Below are positions 1 to 11,816 of a DNA stretch of 64,000 bases, piece after piece; the stretch's first letter is position 1, and each line of letters starts with the position of its first letter. This DNA comes from Deinandra increscens subsp. villosa (taxonomy: Eukaryota; Streptophyta; Magnoliopsida; Asterales; Asteraceae). Below the pieces are notes generated by a model. That model did no database searches. It was not told where the DNA came from and worked only from the letters and a program-made list of their open reading frames with translations. The stretch covers positions 22,117,896 to 22,181,895 of the forward strand of contig JBCNJP010000003.1 of the NCBI GenBank assembly GCA_039602395.1, given 5' to 3'. A program made the position numbers and the translations under genes.

Positions 1-107
1 ATTATCCTTAGCCATATCATATATATAAAATTGAAGTAAGAGATAAGTCTATTTATCATAAAACTTTCAAAATATTACAAAACCACATCATATATTATCA
101 TGTTATT

Positions 108-362
108 ACCACGAGGCTTTGGCTGAGTGGTCACCTCTAGGCTCTTAGTTCCCTGTGGTTCTCCTTGTGAGTGACCCGGGTTCGAATCCTAGGGTCGGCA
201 GTTTTACCCCAGTGGTCTCAGATGGAGGGGGTTTCTGCCAGATTGTTCCAGGAGGGGGTGTCCTGGTTTCACGGAGGTCTGTGGAGACGACCTTGGACGT
301 TGGCCCGAAGGGGTAGGTTACACGTGAAACCTGGTTCGCCTGATTGATGCCGTTCAAAAAAA
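108..362 (+). mobile_element. tRNA-derived SINE with perfect target duplication
   Basis: The 5' part has RNA polymerase III promoter boxes: an A box (TGGCTGAGTGG) near 119 and a B box (GGTTCGAATCC) near 179. The rest is an unrelated body ending in GCCGTTC plus a short A tail. An 18-bp target duplication, ATATATTATCATGTTATT, flanks it at 90-107 and 363-380. Box structure, A tail and long perfect duplication are diagnostic of a recently inserted SINE. The tail GCCGTTCAAAA is also the 3' end of LINE fragments at 614-845 and 32078-32955, so a LINE of that family probably supplied the reverse transcriptase (inference). The short minus-strand reading frame inside is not a gene. Confidence 0.9.
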
Positions 363-613
363 ATATATTATCATGTTATTCTACGTTTAATTTTTCATGC
401 ACTCTTATATGTGTTCACGCTTTCTTATATGTTTTTCTACGGGTGTGTCCTTGGAATCATGTGTTCTTTGAGTCTTTGACTAAGACTTATGTCATTTAAG
501 AACTTGTATTTTGTGATTGGGACTTATGCTCATTGTGAACCTGTGTTCCATGTGTTGAGTTATCCTTCAAAACCTATGATTTGTGAAACTCATGTCTTTA
601 GAAAACGGGTATT

Positions 614-845
614 TTTTTTTTTTGAACGGCTGTATATATATATAAAAAAAGCTCAAGAAGAGCAAATTACAGAAAAAGTAATGGATTTCTCATCGAGTTG
701 GTCCACGACACCGACACTTTACGACACCTAGCCAAAAACCATGTGAAAGAAAAAAGTACAACCGAATCGAAAATATTAACAAGTCTCGAGTTTTCCTTAT
801 CAAATAGCTGCTCGTTCCTTTCCCTCCAAATGACCCACCAAGTAG
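614..845 (-). mobile_element. 5'-truncated LINE stub (3' end only)
   Basis: On the minus strand this reads the C-terminal end of a plant LINE ORF2, an A/T spacer, then GCCGTTC and a poly-A tract (the T run at 614-623). A 17-bp target duplication, TTTAGAAAACGGGTATT, lies at 597-613 and 846-862. Only ~230 bp of the element's end was copied, as is usual for LINE insertions. Its final residues (W..N.MRNPLLFL) resemble the end of the larger minus-strand fragment at 32157 (WVDNPLLYL), so both belong to one LINE clade. It is non-functional. Confidence 0.85.
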
Positions 846-862
846 TTTAGAAAACGGGTATT

Positions 863-1459
863 ACTTTCACAAATAAGTCATCTTTTTAATTTATACTTTA
901 CTTAGGTGGTTGTCCCCTGCTTTGATGATATTAACGTTGTTAATATATGTAATGATAATCGTATATAAGGTTAATTACCACAACATGGTTTTACATATCG
1001 AAATGAAGACGAAAAAACACGACGTGAGCTTATATATGGAAATCACACAAAATGTCGTAGAAACGAGTGTTGTGCTACAAAACCGTGGGAGACGATTCAT
1101 GAAAACAAAAAGTAAAAATATATTTGGCTCGGCTTTGTATAAAGCCGGTTTTGAATAATGTTTGTACTAGAATGTCGATAAAAATAATCACGTGCAATGC
1201 GATGATGACATTATTATTAAGTATCTAAAGAAAAAACGTATGAAACTATCAAGTCCGTCCTGGTTTTATATATAAAAAAATTGTAGATGAAAATAAGTCG
1301 CAAAAGTATACAAGGAAAATGACCATCATAATATGAGATCATGAAAAACGGACAAGTAAAAAACAAGAAGATATCATATTTAACCGCTTAGTTCGAATAT
1401 CTATATAATATATAATATATAATATCTATATCTATCTATCTATCTTCTATATAATATAG

Positions 1460-1522
<63 letters not shown>

Positions 1523-1524
1523 AT
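863..1524. other. Gene-free AT-rich stretch with AAT and TA microsatellites
   Basis: No reading frame resembles a known protein. An (AAT)n tract occupies about 1461-1490 and runs into (TA)n at about 1491-1524, which abuts the 5' end of the first Helitron. I see nothing else. Confidence 0.6.
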
Positions 1525-3304
1525 GAAAAGATTGATGCTACATGGCATCACCACAACGATCCTTTTTTCATTTTTCCGATCAAATGGTTTGCCTCATATT
1601 TTTTTTAATTGGTATGAAAAGATTGATGTCACATGGCATCACCACAACGATCCTTTTTTTCATTTTCCCGCTCAAATGGTTTGCCTCATATTTTTTTTAA
1701 TTGGTTTGAATAATTGATAAAGTCATTAACTAATTTTTTAACAAAGTAATTGATATTAAATGCATATCTTATATCCTAATTTAAAAACTGAAATTAAGTG
1801 AAATTAATTCATAATAAATGAGGATATGAATACTTTTTTTTGGCAAATATTCATATCAATTACTAAGTTTATTCTAAAATAATTTTAAAATTTAACATTT
1901 ACCAATTGAAAGAAAATTAAATAAACATATTAAATATTAAATGCGTATATTTTTCTAAATAAATAATCAAATTGTAAAAATAATTTGAAATTCACGGAAA
2001 TAACTTGCAAGTAAACATCTGAATTTTAAACATTTTAATTTCACAAAAAAAGTACTTGCAAAATTATATCCGAAAATTTTGCACATTAAATTCAAATTTC
2101 TATATATTTTTAAACAATTTTCGGTTACAATTTAACAAAATTTCTTAATTTTAGGATGTTGACCATTTACCAATTCAAGTACTCAATTTTTAAAAATTCA
2201 ACAATCAAATTTCCGAAATTTTTAAAATTCCAAATTAATCCAACTAATTTTCCTAAATATATAGCTGAATTTGATGTATCATCTTTTTTTTTAAGAAACA
2301 AAATTCGAATTTCATGATTGCGCCATGATCTTTTTAAAAATCTATATATATGTATACAATTACTTCGAGTTCGTAAAGACCATAATCATCATCACCAACA
2401 GAGGTTTTCTAAAACATCATAATCTTCTGTTTCACTTCAAGTTCATAATCCTCATCACCATTCTTCTTCTTCTTACTTGATATTCAAGTTCTTTCTGGTT
2501 ATCTATTCATCTCTTTACTTTCATATTTCATTCTTTAATCTACTTTAAATTGTTACTTATGATTGATATGTAAAACATATAGATTTTTACTTCTTATGCA
2601 ACATTTATCATAAATAATTAAACATCAATATGTCTATTTAAATGTATACGGTTGGTTAAATGTTTAACGATTTCAAAGTTAGATATATACGGTTTTGATA
2701 ATGACTATTTAAGCATCAACGTTAGATTTATATATCGAAAAAAAGTTTTTCATGTATACGGTTCGTTATATCTATTCGTTACACAATATGTAAAACGAAA
2801 AAAAATTCAACAATTCTTAAACATCGACGTCACAATTTTTTGTATCCCAAATATTAATTCCCCATATTTAAACATCTCCTATAAAACAATTGTTTGTATC
2901 CGAAAAAAATGGATTAGATAGAATATTCAACAACAAACAGTTGATGAAATACAGAAAGACCATTTAATGTTTAACAAATCAGATGAATATTATCAGAAAA
3001 CTTCAAGAGTTAGACTTTATTTGAAAAATCAATGTTTTAGTCTTGGTCAGCTTTATGTTGCATTATCAAGGGTTAAGAGCATGGATGGACAAAAACTTCT
3101 CATATTGGATGAAGACGGAAAAGTGACAAACAAAACATTAAATGTTATTTATAAGTTTGTATTTTCAAATTTATAACTTTTTATATTGTCGAATGTTAAT
3201 TTTTTTCTTTAATTCCAATTATCGAATTACATTTCTATAACATGTTAAATTTTGTATTCATTTTTTTAAAACCGCCCGTGCGTCGCACGGGTATCAAAAA
3301 CTAG
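1522..3304 (+). mobile_element. Helitron 1, decayed, with intact 3' terminus
   Basis: The 3' end is a textbook Helitron terminus: a GC-rich hairpin (CCCGTGCG-T-CGCACGGG, 3275-3291), a short spacer and CTAG (3301-3304), followed by T. Just before it lies a remnant of the Helitron helicase (2967-3176). The 5' edge is set by comparison with Helitron 2, which begins with the same ATGAAAAGATTGA block right after this CTAG. That block occurs twice here (1522-1611 and 1613-1704), so the 5' end has been partly duplicated or a second truncated end is nested. The interior is AT-rich and otherwise eroded. The exact first base is uncertain. Confidence 0.7.
2967..3176 (+). pseudogene. Helitron helicase C-terminal remnant (PIF1-like)
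   Basis: This 69-residue frame contains FSLGQLYVALSRVKS, which matches helicase motif VI of the PIF1-type helicase of plant RepHel proteins (usually F.HGQLYVALSRV), followed by LLILDEDGK and a terminal NVIYKFVF. In an intact element the domain would unwind DNA during rolling-circle transposition. Everything upstream (Rep nuclease and helicase motifs I-V) is missing or unrecognisable, so this is a dead tail. It lies ~100 bp before the element's 3' hairpin, the expected position for the end of a RepHel gene. Confidence 0.85.
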
Positions 3305-3457
3305 TATATATATATGAAAAGATTGAATGCCACATGGCATCACCACAACAATCCTTTTTTTCATTTTCCCGCTCAAATGGTTTGCCTTATTTATATTTTT
3401 CTAATTGGTTATTCATGAGGATAGTGCTGCATGCGCTGTAATAGCCTAGGTCGACTT

Positions 3458-4801
3458 ATGGGTATGGAGAGAGAGAGAGCTGGCGAGGGTGAGGGTGAGT
3501 GGAGAGTTGCTGGGAAAAGGTCCAAAGTTTCCAAAACAGACAAGGGGAGGTCGTTTCTCGACCAAAATCTGACTTCTTTCTACGTGGGGAATCTGCCAGA
3601 CGGTTGCTCGGTTGAGGATATTAAACGGGAGTGCAAGAACTTCGGAAAGGTTTCGGATGTTTTCGTGGCTAGAAAGAGGAATAAGCTAGGGCAAAGATTC
3701 GGCTTTGTGAAATTCGACGGGGTGAAGGATAGCAGGGAGTTAGAGAGTGTGTTGAAACACATCAGAGTGGGCAATTCCAGGGTTGAGGTTAACTTGGAGA
3801 GGTTTGATAGGGGAGGGGCTCCGGTTGTCAGTGGTATGGTGAAGTGGCGTATGGGCCCGAAGGTGTTGGAGGAGAAGATTCCGGTCCAGGTGGGTCAAAA
3901 GGCGGCTGTGGGAAAGGCGACTATTTTCCAAGGTGTTTCTCAAGGTGGTATCTCTTATGCCCAAAAAGTTACAGGGGGTACGCCGGTGGAGAAAGAAGCG
4001 ACAAAAGTGATTGATTGTAATGGTTTTGTTTCCCCGGCGTTGGGGGAATGGTATGACAGGGCGTTGCTGGGGAGAGCAGTGGATCTTCCGAGTCTATGTA
4101 GCCTGGATAAATTTATTGGAAATGAAGATTTTGATTCTTTTGAAGTGAGATATCTTGGAGGTTTGTTGGTCCTTCTGGTGTTCAGAAACCCAGGGGATGC
4201 TTCTTGTTTTTTGGAGGAGGAGTTTGGTTGGAGAAGGTGGTTCTCAAAACTCTCTGTTTGGAGAGGCCAGAGCTTCCAACCGGAGAGATTGATTTGGGTG
4301 TCTATCGGAGGGGTCCCTCCGCATCTCTGGGATGATGGAATCTTCAACAAAGTCGGGGGTACTCTCGGTGAAGTGGTTTCGGGTTCTAACGCTGACTTGA
4401 ATGATGGTATGATGAGTAGGAGCTGTGTTGGTGTTATCGTTAATGGGTGGAAACCTATTCCGAGGGAGGTGGCGATTATATGGCAAGGGAAAAGATTTAC
4501 CTGTGGATTATGTGAAGTTAATCTGGATTGGAAGCCAGATTTTGTCAGCGCTATTGATCGGGAGGCTGAGAAGAATCGTAGAATGTGGCTCAGGTCGGAG
4601 GTGCATAGGGAGCCGGAGATAGTAGAAGGAGAGTCGCCGGCGTTTCCGGTGAGGTCGGGAGGGGAACAGTCGTGTGGGATATCGTCCGGCCAGGGGTCAC
4701 CACGAGGGCTCAAAGTGCTAGATTTAGACAAGAGATGGAGGACTTGGATCTTGCCAATGAAGTTATTGCCGATTTACAGAGAAGGGCGGAAGATCAGGTG
4801 A
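3458..4801 (+). pseudogene. LINE ORF1-type protein with N-terminal RRM
   Basis: The N-terminal third holds an RNA-recognition motif: SFYVGNLPDGCS (RNP2-like) and, ~45 residues later, QRFGFVKFDGV (RNP1-like). Plant L1 elements of this type use this protein to bind element RNA and form the transposition particle. The middle (about residues 195-380) resembles the DUF4283-like region, with W.RW and ERLIWVSIGGVPPHLW. I start it at the Met at 3458; the frame is open from 3431. Near 4700 the neighbouring frame (4672-4989) becomes more plausible, with a charged helix (EMEDLDLANEVIADLQR), so a frameshift near 4690-4730 probably cuts off the true C-terminus. It lies ~230 bp upstream of ORF2. Confidence 0.75.
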
Positions 4802-5034
4802 AGGAAATGGGGTGTCGCTCGACTGAGATTTGTGGGGAGGAGAGGTCTGTGTTTCGTCCAGGTCGGCCTTTTGTCAAATCATCGGCCAAGTCGGGGATCC
4901 AGAGGGGCAATTCGGTGGTCGATGGAGAGGTAGGGGAAACTATAGCAGTTGCGGCCAGTGTTAATCAATTTGGAGAATTTTTCTGGTGAGGTGGAACGGT
5001 TGGTCAGGGAAGAGGAGTCTGTAGGTAGAGATTG

Positions 5035-8000
5035 ATGGATCTGTTGTCTCTGAATGTTAAAGGGGTGGGGGATGAAAGGAAGTGGATCTGGGTGTCGTCT
5101 ATTAGAGCCAAATTCAGGTTAGTTTTCGTTTGTTTACAAGAAACCCAACTGTCTGACAGTAGTAAAATTCCTATAGATAAGTTGTGGGGTGGTAGAGGTG
5201 CTGCGGCTGATTGGGTCAATGCAAATGGTAGATCAGGGGGTCTGGTTTCTATTTGGAATCCTAATTGCTTCATGGTAAAGAATGTGGTGAAGGAGGAATT
5301 TTTCTTGATCACTTCCGGTATGTTCATAGGTTCTGATGTTGTTTTGAATATTGTGAATGTTTATTCCCCTCATAGTCTCCCTAGTAAGCGGAGGTTGTGG
5401 GATAGGTTGGTTGTCCATAGATGGTCTATGGAGGGGCTTTGGATCTTATGTGGGGACTTTAATGAGGTGAGGCAGGAGGACGAGCGTCTGCGGTTGAAGT
5501 TTCACCCGGGCGGAGCTCTTGCTTTCAATGCGTTTATTGATCGTGCTGGGCTATCGGAATATAATATGGGGGGGGGGGGGGCTGCGTTTTACTTTTTGTG
5601 AAGGTTTTGGAAAGTCTTATAGCAAGCTTGATAGAGTTTTGGTCTGTGCGGGGTTTAGGGACAGATGGCCTGCGGTCTCTTTGGTTGCGTTGGAGAGAAA
5701 ATGGTCTGACCATGCCCCTCTGGTGTTTAGATCGACTTTGATAGATTATGGCCCGTGTCCTTTTCGGTTCTATAATTTGTGGTTGAAGTGGGAAAGTATC
5801 GATGAGGTGGTCAGAAAAGCAATAGCTTCGGTCTCGTTGGTTGGGGCGCCTGATGTGATATTAATGAGGAAGTTAAAGGCTATAAAAATGGAGTTGAAGA
5901 CTTGGGTTAAAAGGAAAAAGGAGGAGAGGTCTGGGCCGAAACAGAGACTGGAGGGGGAATGCAGTATGTTAGATAGCTTGGGGGAGTGTAGATCGCTTAC
6001 TGTTGAGGAAATGGATAAATGGGCGGAGCTAAAAGCTGATCTCTTGAAAATGGAGGAAGATTATGTCGAAGAGCTCAAGACAAAGGCTAGAGTGAGATGG
6101 TGTAAAGAGGGGGATGAAAATTCCTCATTCTTTCATGGTGTTATCAAGCAAAATTTGGCTAATAACAGGATAAATGGTCTCATGTGTAATGGGACTTGGC
6201 AGGAAGATCCGGAGAGGGTTAAAGGAGTTATTTTGGAACACTTTAAAGGTAGGTTCTCGTAGGTGGGTGGAGATAGGCCGGCTATGGTGTGTGAAGGGAT
6301 TCGTAAAGTTCAAGATGTTGATCGTGCTTTGTTGGTGGCCCCCTTCTCGTTACAAGAGATTAAAGAGGCGGTTTGGTTATGTGGTGGTGAAAAAACGCCA
6401 GGGCCCGATGGTTTTAGTTTTGGTTTCGTAAAAAACTACTGGGAATTGCTTAAGGAGGATCTCAAAAGGATTATGGATACTTTCTATGAATCGGGTTGTA
6501 TCAGTCATGGGTGCTCCTCGTCTTTTATCCACTTAGTTCCGAAGAAAAGGGATCCGATTTTGGTGGACGATTTTAGACCTATTAGTTTGGTTGGAGTTAT
6601 CTCGAAGGTTATCTCGAAGGTTTTGGCGGAAAGATTTAAGAAGGTGGTGGGTAGTATCATATCAGAAAACCAAATGGCGTTCATTGCAAAGAGGAATATT
6701 ACGGATGGTCCTTTAATTGTGAATGAAATCATTTCGTGGTGCAAGAGGGTGAAGTTCAAAGCGTTAGTTGTGAAGTTAGACTTCGAGAAAGCTTATGATA
6801 CGGTGGATTGGGATTTCCTGCTATCGGTCTTAGATCAGATGAATTTTCCGGAGAGGTGGGTGTTATGGGTTAAGGGTGTTTTAGTATCCTCTAGAGCTCC
6901 CGTCTTGGTAAATGGTTCCCCCACGAAGGAATTACAGTTTTCAAGGGGCCTCCGTCAAGGAGATCCTCTTTCCCCTTTTCTGTTTTTAGTTGTTATGGAG
7001 GGCTTTTCCTGGTTATTTGAGAGGGCTGGGAGGGTTGGGGTTTTTTCTGGGCTCCCGGTTCCTAATGGGGGCCCGATAATTTCTAATCTTCTTTTTGCAG
7101 ATGATGCCCTCATTATGGGGAAATGGTCGGAAGCAAACGTGAAGAACCTTTCTAGACTGTTGAGGGCGTTCTATTTGGTGTCGGGGTTGAAAGTCAATTT
7201 GAAAAAGAGTTCTCTTACTGGATTATGCTGCGGTGAGGAGGAAGTAGAGCATATGGCGTCATTGTTAAAGTGCAACAAAGGTGAAGTTCCGTTCTCTCAT
7301 GTTGGCCTTTCGGTTGGATGCAATATGAATAGGGTTAGCAGCTGGAAGAAGGTTATTGATATCTTCGAAGCTAGATTGTCGGGGTGGAAGGCGGAAAGAT
7401 TGTCGATTGGCGGGAGAGTGACTCTGATTAAGGCGGTCTTAGAGAGCATCCCGATGTACTTTTTCTCCCTGTTTAAAGCTCCGGTTAAGGTAATAAACAA
7501 ACTGGAAAGTCTGAGATATAATTTTTTGTGGGGTGGAAATAGTGACAAAAGAAAAATCCACTAGGTCAAAAGGGATTGGGTTGCCAAACCGAAAAAATTA
7601 GGGGGGGGGGGGCTTGGATTGGTTCTTTTGGCGGTCAAAATCTCACATGTATGGCTAAATGGTTTTGGAGATTTAAAACGGAGGAGGGAGCTCTTTGGAG
7701 AAGAGTGGTATCGGGTTTTCATGGGGGGTTGGAAGAGGGCAGCCTTCTTCCCTACAAAAAGGGGGCTGCTGGTGTTTGGGCAGCCATTGTCAAGGCTGAA
7801 AAGGGGCTGGAAAAATATGGTATGTTCCTGAAAGATTGGCTAAGGGTGGAAAATGGCACCTGGATTTGGAGTTTGAATGAAGACGGGGGGGGGGGGGGTT
7901 CTCGAGTAATAGTGTTAGCAAAAATCTGGTGTTGGGAAGGGAGGAGGACGCTGCTGTTCCGGTTAGATGGAGCAGCCTCGTGCCAGCAAAAGTCAATATT

Positions 8001-8456
8001 TTGTTATGGAGGGTGGTCAACGATAGGTTAGCAACTAAGGATCAAGTGGCCAGAAGAGGGGTGGTGTTTTTGGACCCATTATGTCCTTTATGTGGGTCGG
8101 TGGATGAGTCGGCGTTACACTTATTTATGGGCTGTGAGTTTTCTTCTTTGATTTGGACGCTCGTAGCCCAGTGGTGTAAAATTCCGGTTGGGATTCTTCT
8201 GGAGTTAAAAGATTTGGTGGTCCAAGCGCCTAGTCCGAAAGCTAAAAAGGGTAAAATTACGGTTTTAGATGTTGTGTTTCGGGCTACGGTTTGGAGTTTA
8301 TGGAAAGCAAGAAATGCGAAACTGTTTAATGGGAGAAGACCTTTGGTGGAGGCTGTCATGGCAGACATCAAAGCAGTGGGTTTTCTTTGGTTAAATAGTA
8401 GAGCAACCGGGTGGTCGATTGGTTGGGAGGAGTGGAGATTTTTCATGTTTGCTTGA
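5035..8456 (+). pseudogene. LINE ORF2: endonuclease - reverse transcriptase - zf-RVT, broken
   Basis: The endonuclease (5035 to ~5720) shows CLQETQL, LCGDFNEV, KLDRVLV and WSDHAPLVF, the catalytic and structural motifs of APE-like LINE nucleases. The reverse transcriptase (~6300-7500) shows KTPGPDGF, DFRPISLV, KLDFEKAYDTVDW, RQGDPLSPFLF and the catalytic box LLFADDALI. The zf-RVT domain (~7960-8170) shows NILLWRV and CPLCG...HLFMGC. Breaks: frameshifts at G14 (5568-5581), G12 (7601-7612) and G14 (7885-7898); TAG at 6260-6262; TAG at 7562-7564, where the family has Trp. Otherwise the frame is well preserved, so the element is fairly young or the G runs are miscalled. Confidence 0.93.
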
Positions 8457-8816
8457 TGTAACTCTTTTGTTTTTTTGGTGGCCTGGGTTAGTTGCTTGCT
8501 GGCCTGGGTTGTTTTTGTTTTTTTGTTCTTGGTGAAATGAAATTTGCTGTTCAAAAAAAAAAAAACTAATTTTTTAACAAAATAATTGACAATAAATGCA
8601 TATCTCATATCCTAATTTAAAAACTGAAATTAAATGAAATTGATTCATAATAAATGAGGATATGAATACTTTTTTTTTTAAATTTATAACTTTTTATATT
8701 GTCGAATGTTAATTTTTTCCTTTAATTCTAATTATCGAATTACATTTTTATAACATGTTAAATTTTGTATTCGTTTTTTAAAACCGCCCGTGCGTCGCAC
8801 GGGTATCAAAAACTAG

Positions 8817-9300
8817 TTGTATTGTATATATATACAATAGAGAACTGGGCCTATGGAACTGTGCCCCTTAGATCCGACCCGTTTTAGATCCGACCCGTTT
8901 GCTTAAGCTGTATAAAGGCCCACGCTTTTTGTTCAGAACCCTAATCTTCTTCGTTCAGACTTCCCTTCTTTGCAACCCTAATTTCCAATCAAGGATTCCG
9001 CTTGTCGGTGCTTCGGTTACATGTTGTCGAAGAAGAAGTACATCTACACAATCGATGATGATTGCTTTGTAAGTTTCTGTTATTCCCTTTCGTTAAGATG
9101 CTATACTTTTTCCCCGTTCGCAACCCTAGCATCTCCCTTCATCGCCGCTGAAGTGAAGAAATCCACTCCGCTCTCCGCCGACGTAGTCTATTTTGGTGCT
9201 CCGCCCTCTGCCGCTGAAGCCTATTTTGGTGCTCCGTCGTTTCACCGATTTCAGGTTAGACCAGAAACCCTAACAATATATCTCCTTTTTGGTTGAATTG
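8817..9300 (+). promoter_or_regulatory. Promoter-like and 5'-UTR-like segment of an unidentified gene
   Basis: A TATA-like CTGTATAAAGG near 8908 is followed by CT-rich leader sequence with repeated CCCTAAT, then ATG at 9021. The short frame from 9021 (MLSKKKYIYTIDDD...) meets a GTAAGT donor at 9069. A second GC-richer segment (9119-9255) contains the duplicated phrase TATTTTGGTGCTCCG and ends CAG|GTTAGA. It looks like the start of a plant gene, but I recognise no protein and find no downstream body. It may be a captured promoter inside the Helitron block that ends at 16252, or a non-coding transcript. Confidence 0.35.
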
Positions 9301-11663
9301 AAGACGTCGGAGTGGAAATCGGATCCGGCGATCTCACCAACAGATTAGGAGCGCAACAAGAACCCCTAATCTTGAATCTTTGTTTCTTCCACTTTGTGCA
9401 CCAACAGGTCTCAATCATTTATTTAATTATCTATTTTGTAATGATGTTACTAGCATCTAATCAATACAACTAATTGTTCGAAAAGTAATCTAAATCTTGA
9501 GTTTGAGGTTCGATGTATTTAGTTCTTTGATTGGATTTGTAGCTATGATTGTTTTTTTTTTTTGGCTAATTTGTAGGGTGTGGGCTCCCCTTGATTTAGA
9601 TGGAAAGTTATATATTGAGTAGGCAAGAACAGGTAATACAAGTTGTATCTGATGATTGCAATGCAAACAAGTTACATCTACAATTCAAAATTGATTTTTC
9701 TCTAATTTTCTTCATCACCGCTGAATCCAAGTACTGTTTAACTTGAAGTTTTTTATGAGTAAGGACTAAGGAGTATTCTGACTAAGTTTTTGACCTCTTT
9801 GGTACAATTCAATTTGTTCCGTAACTTTTGTTTATTGGTTCTAATGTTTTTGACCTCTTCACTAATCCATTAAGTGATGTAAAATTAACTTTAAATGTTT
9901 TATATTACAAATGTCATGTATATGTCTCAGTATGCTTTGAATCCACATTGATTTCTTTAGTTAATTTTTCTATCTGTGTTATTTGTTTGAAGGTAACGGG
10001 CTTTAGTTTCACATTTTCTTCTCTGTATTATGTTAGGTAATTTTACTAATTCTGAGTTTCATTTTGGGTGTGTTTCAATTGGCTCAAGATTAATACCTAT
10101 TTGTGGGTAATCTCTTTACATTTGGAATAGTTATGCGACCTTATCATCCAACTTTGATGTTAACAAAGGTGGATACTCACTTTGGCATAAAGTAGTTTCA
10201 ATATATGGGTGGTCCTAATGAACAAAATTGATTCAATTGAATACTTGGATGATCGTTTCCTTTCAAATCTTTTTATGTAAACTTTCTTGCAACTAAATCT
10301 TGACATTTGTGGCAAACATCTCCAGAGGTTAAGACAGAAACTCAATTTTCAGTGTAGGAGAATTGAGATAGGCAACGGGTCAACTATATGAGGTAAAGTG
10401 GCATTATAATTTTGAATTCTATGTTAGTGGAAATGGCAAAGGTTAGTATAAAGGGGGCTGAGCAAATGGGTCTAATACGTCAAAGAATCAAGTGTAGTTA
10501 ACACATAAAACTTCCAAAATAATTGTCTTCAGAAGATTATATTGTTATTGAAGTATTGTAAACTTTTTAATCAAAGTTGTCTTGCTTGATAGTTATTACT
10601 TACAAAATAAGTTTTTTTCTGACATAACTGTTTCAGGGGTCAACCCGTCGAAGATTACGTATTGTGACTTCAACCTGTTTTGATCTGTTTGTCATGTCTT
10701 TCGTGTTAGGCGCATGACATCTTGCTGAAAATGTACTTGGTGCATGACATAGAGGTTTATAACGACTCTTTCTTATTCAATAGGTGAATGGGCTGCTTGA
10801 AAGTTCAAAAGCTACAGGTCAGTCAAAAGAGGCTAGATTGCACGGGTAAGGCTATGTCATCATATGATGTATACGGTATATTGGATGTTGGTTGTCTACA
10901 TATATAATGGTAGTGCAGTTTCTCTCTTATAGAAAAACAATAGCAAGAAATATAAAACCAAAGAATGTGAACATAATGCTTGTGATGCTTTCTATAGGTT
11001 TGGGCTTGGCTTTCATCATGTCTTCAACAATACAAATAAGAAAATTTAGAGTTATATGAGCTTCTTATAGCAGAGGTACATTGTGAATGCATTTATGTTC
11101 CTGCAATGTCTATAAAAAATGTGTTTACTTATACCTTGTAACAGAGAGCTAAGAATAAGTAAAAGCATATGAGGCACTCATAAAACAAATGTTCAAAGAA
11201 TTGTCATTATCGGGGAGGTGAACATAGTGGAGTCAAATATGTTGCAAGTTTGGCACTCCTATAAAGGTTTCAATTTACCATTTGTGACTTGATTATTGTT
11301 TTCTTAAATTTGGATTATAATTATGCCATTCTTGATTGTACAGTTTTCCTTTTTTTGAATATGATATTTGTGCAATTAAGAAATATATTTTTTACTTGAT
11401 TCTTTTGGGTTTCTTAATGGGTTTACAAGTTATATGCTTAAAAGCTACGTGGTGTTTTTGTGAGAAGTTATTACTTAAATTGTAGATCAAGTTTTTCGAG
11501 GTAACATGGAAGAGTATAATCCTATTGCTTTAGTTAGATATTAATGTTTGTTCTGATGGTTGATTAATAAAAACATAGAGACTAAATAGTCGGTTTGGAG
11601 TGCAGATGACTTGATATACTATATGCTATCTTCCTATGATTACAAACAAAAATGTAAATTAAT

Positions 11664-11816
11664 TTAGGCTATACTCTTTCACCATTATTCAACTTTCTAT
11701 TACATTTGACGAGATTAAAAGCTCAAGATCCACATTTTGTTGGTAAGATATATGTTGGTAAGATATATTACATTTGACGAGATTAGGCTATACTCTTTCA
11801 CCATTATTCAACTTTC
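11664..11816. repeat. Interleaved short direct repeats
   Basis: A ~34-bp block beginning TTAGGCTATACTCTTTCACC occurs at about 11664-11698 and again at 11783-11816. A second block, TATTACATTTGACGAGATTA, occurs at about 11697-11716 and 11767-11786. In both copies the blocks are adjacent but in opposite order. A partial tandem duplication with slippage, or repair with template switching, would give this pattern. Confidence 0.7.

Larger units (their letters stand above)
3411..8565 (+). mobile_element. LINE (non-LTR retrotransposon), near full length, inactivated
   Basis: The order is a short 5' region, an ORF1 protein with an RRM domain, then ORF2 with an APE-type endonuclease, reverse transcriptase and C-terminal zf-RVT zinc-binding domain, a ~100-bp 3' UTR ending GCTGTTC, and a 13-A tail (8553-8565). 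This is the usual plant L1-clade layout and length. Coding GC and codon use are far higher than in the surrounding AT-rich Helitron. ORF2 carries at least three frameshifts, all at G runs, and two in-frame TAG stops, so it cannot encode an active enzyme as read here. No clean target duplication is visible; insertion seems to have removed ~22 bp. Confidence 0.92.
3313..8816 (+). mobile_element. Helitron 2, non-autonomous, split by a LINE
   Basis: The left arm (3313-3410) repeats the 5' block of Helitron 1. The right arm (8566-8816) repeats sequence next to that block (compare 1726-1835) and then Helitron 1's last ~145 bp, including the same hairpin (8787-8803) and CTAG (8813-8816). The helicase region is absent, so it is an internal-deletion derivative. 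The LINE at 3411-8565 interrupts it. Relative to Helitron 1, about 22 bp of target between the two arms is missing. It begins ~9 bp after the CTAG of Helitron 1, so the two sit head to tail. Confidence 0.75.

Noticed and set aside
113..200. tRNA gene at the window start (also 29545-29610, 45438-45505)
   Set aside because: Polymerase III boxes are present, but no full cloverleaf pairing is visible; two of the three have SINE bodies with target duplications, and the third lies inside a hAT element.
145..357. 70-residue minus-strand frame
   Set aside because: Lies wholly within a SINE; low-complexity read of its GC-rich body.
3580..4731. Long minus-strand frames opposite LINE ORF1
   Set aside because: Shadows of the plus-strand RRM protein; no domain recognised and codon use follows the other strand.
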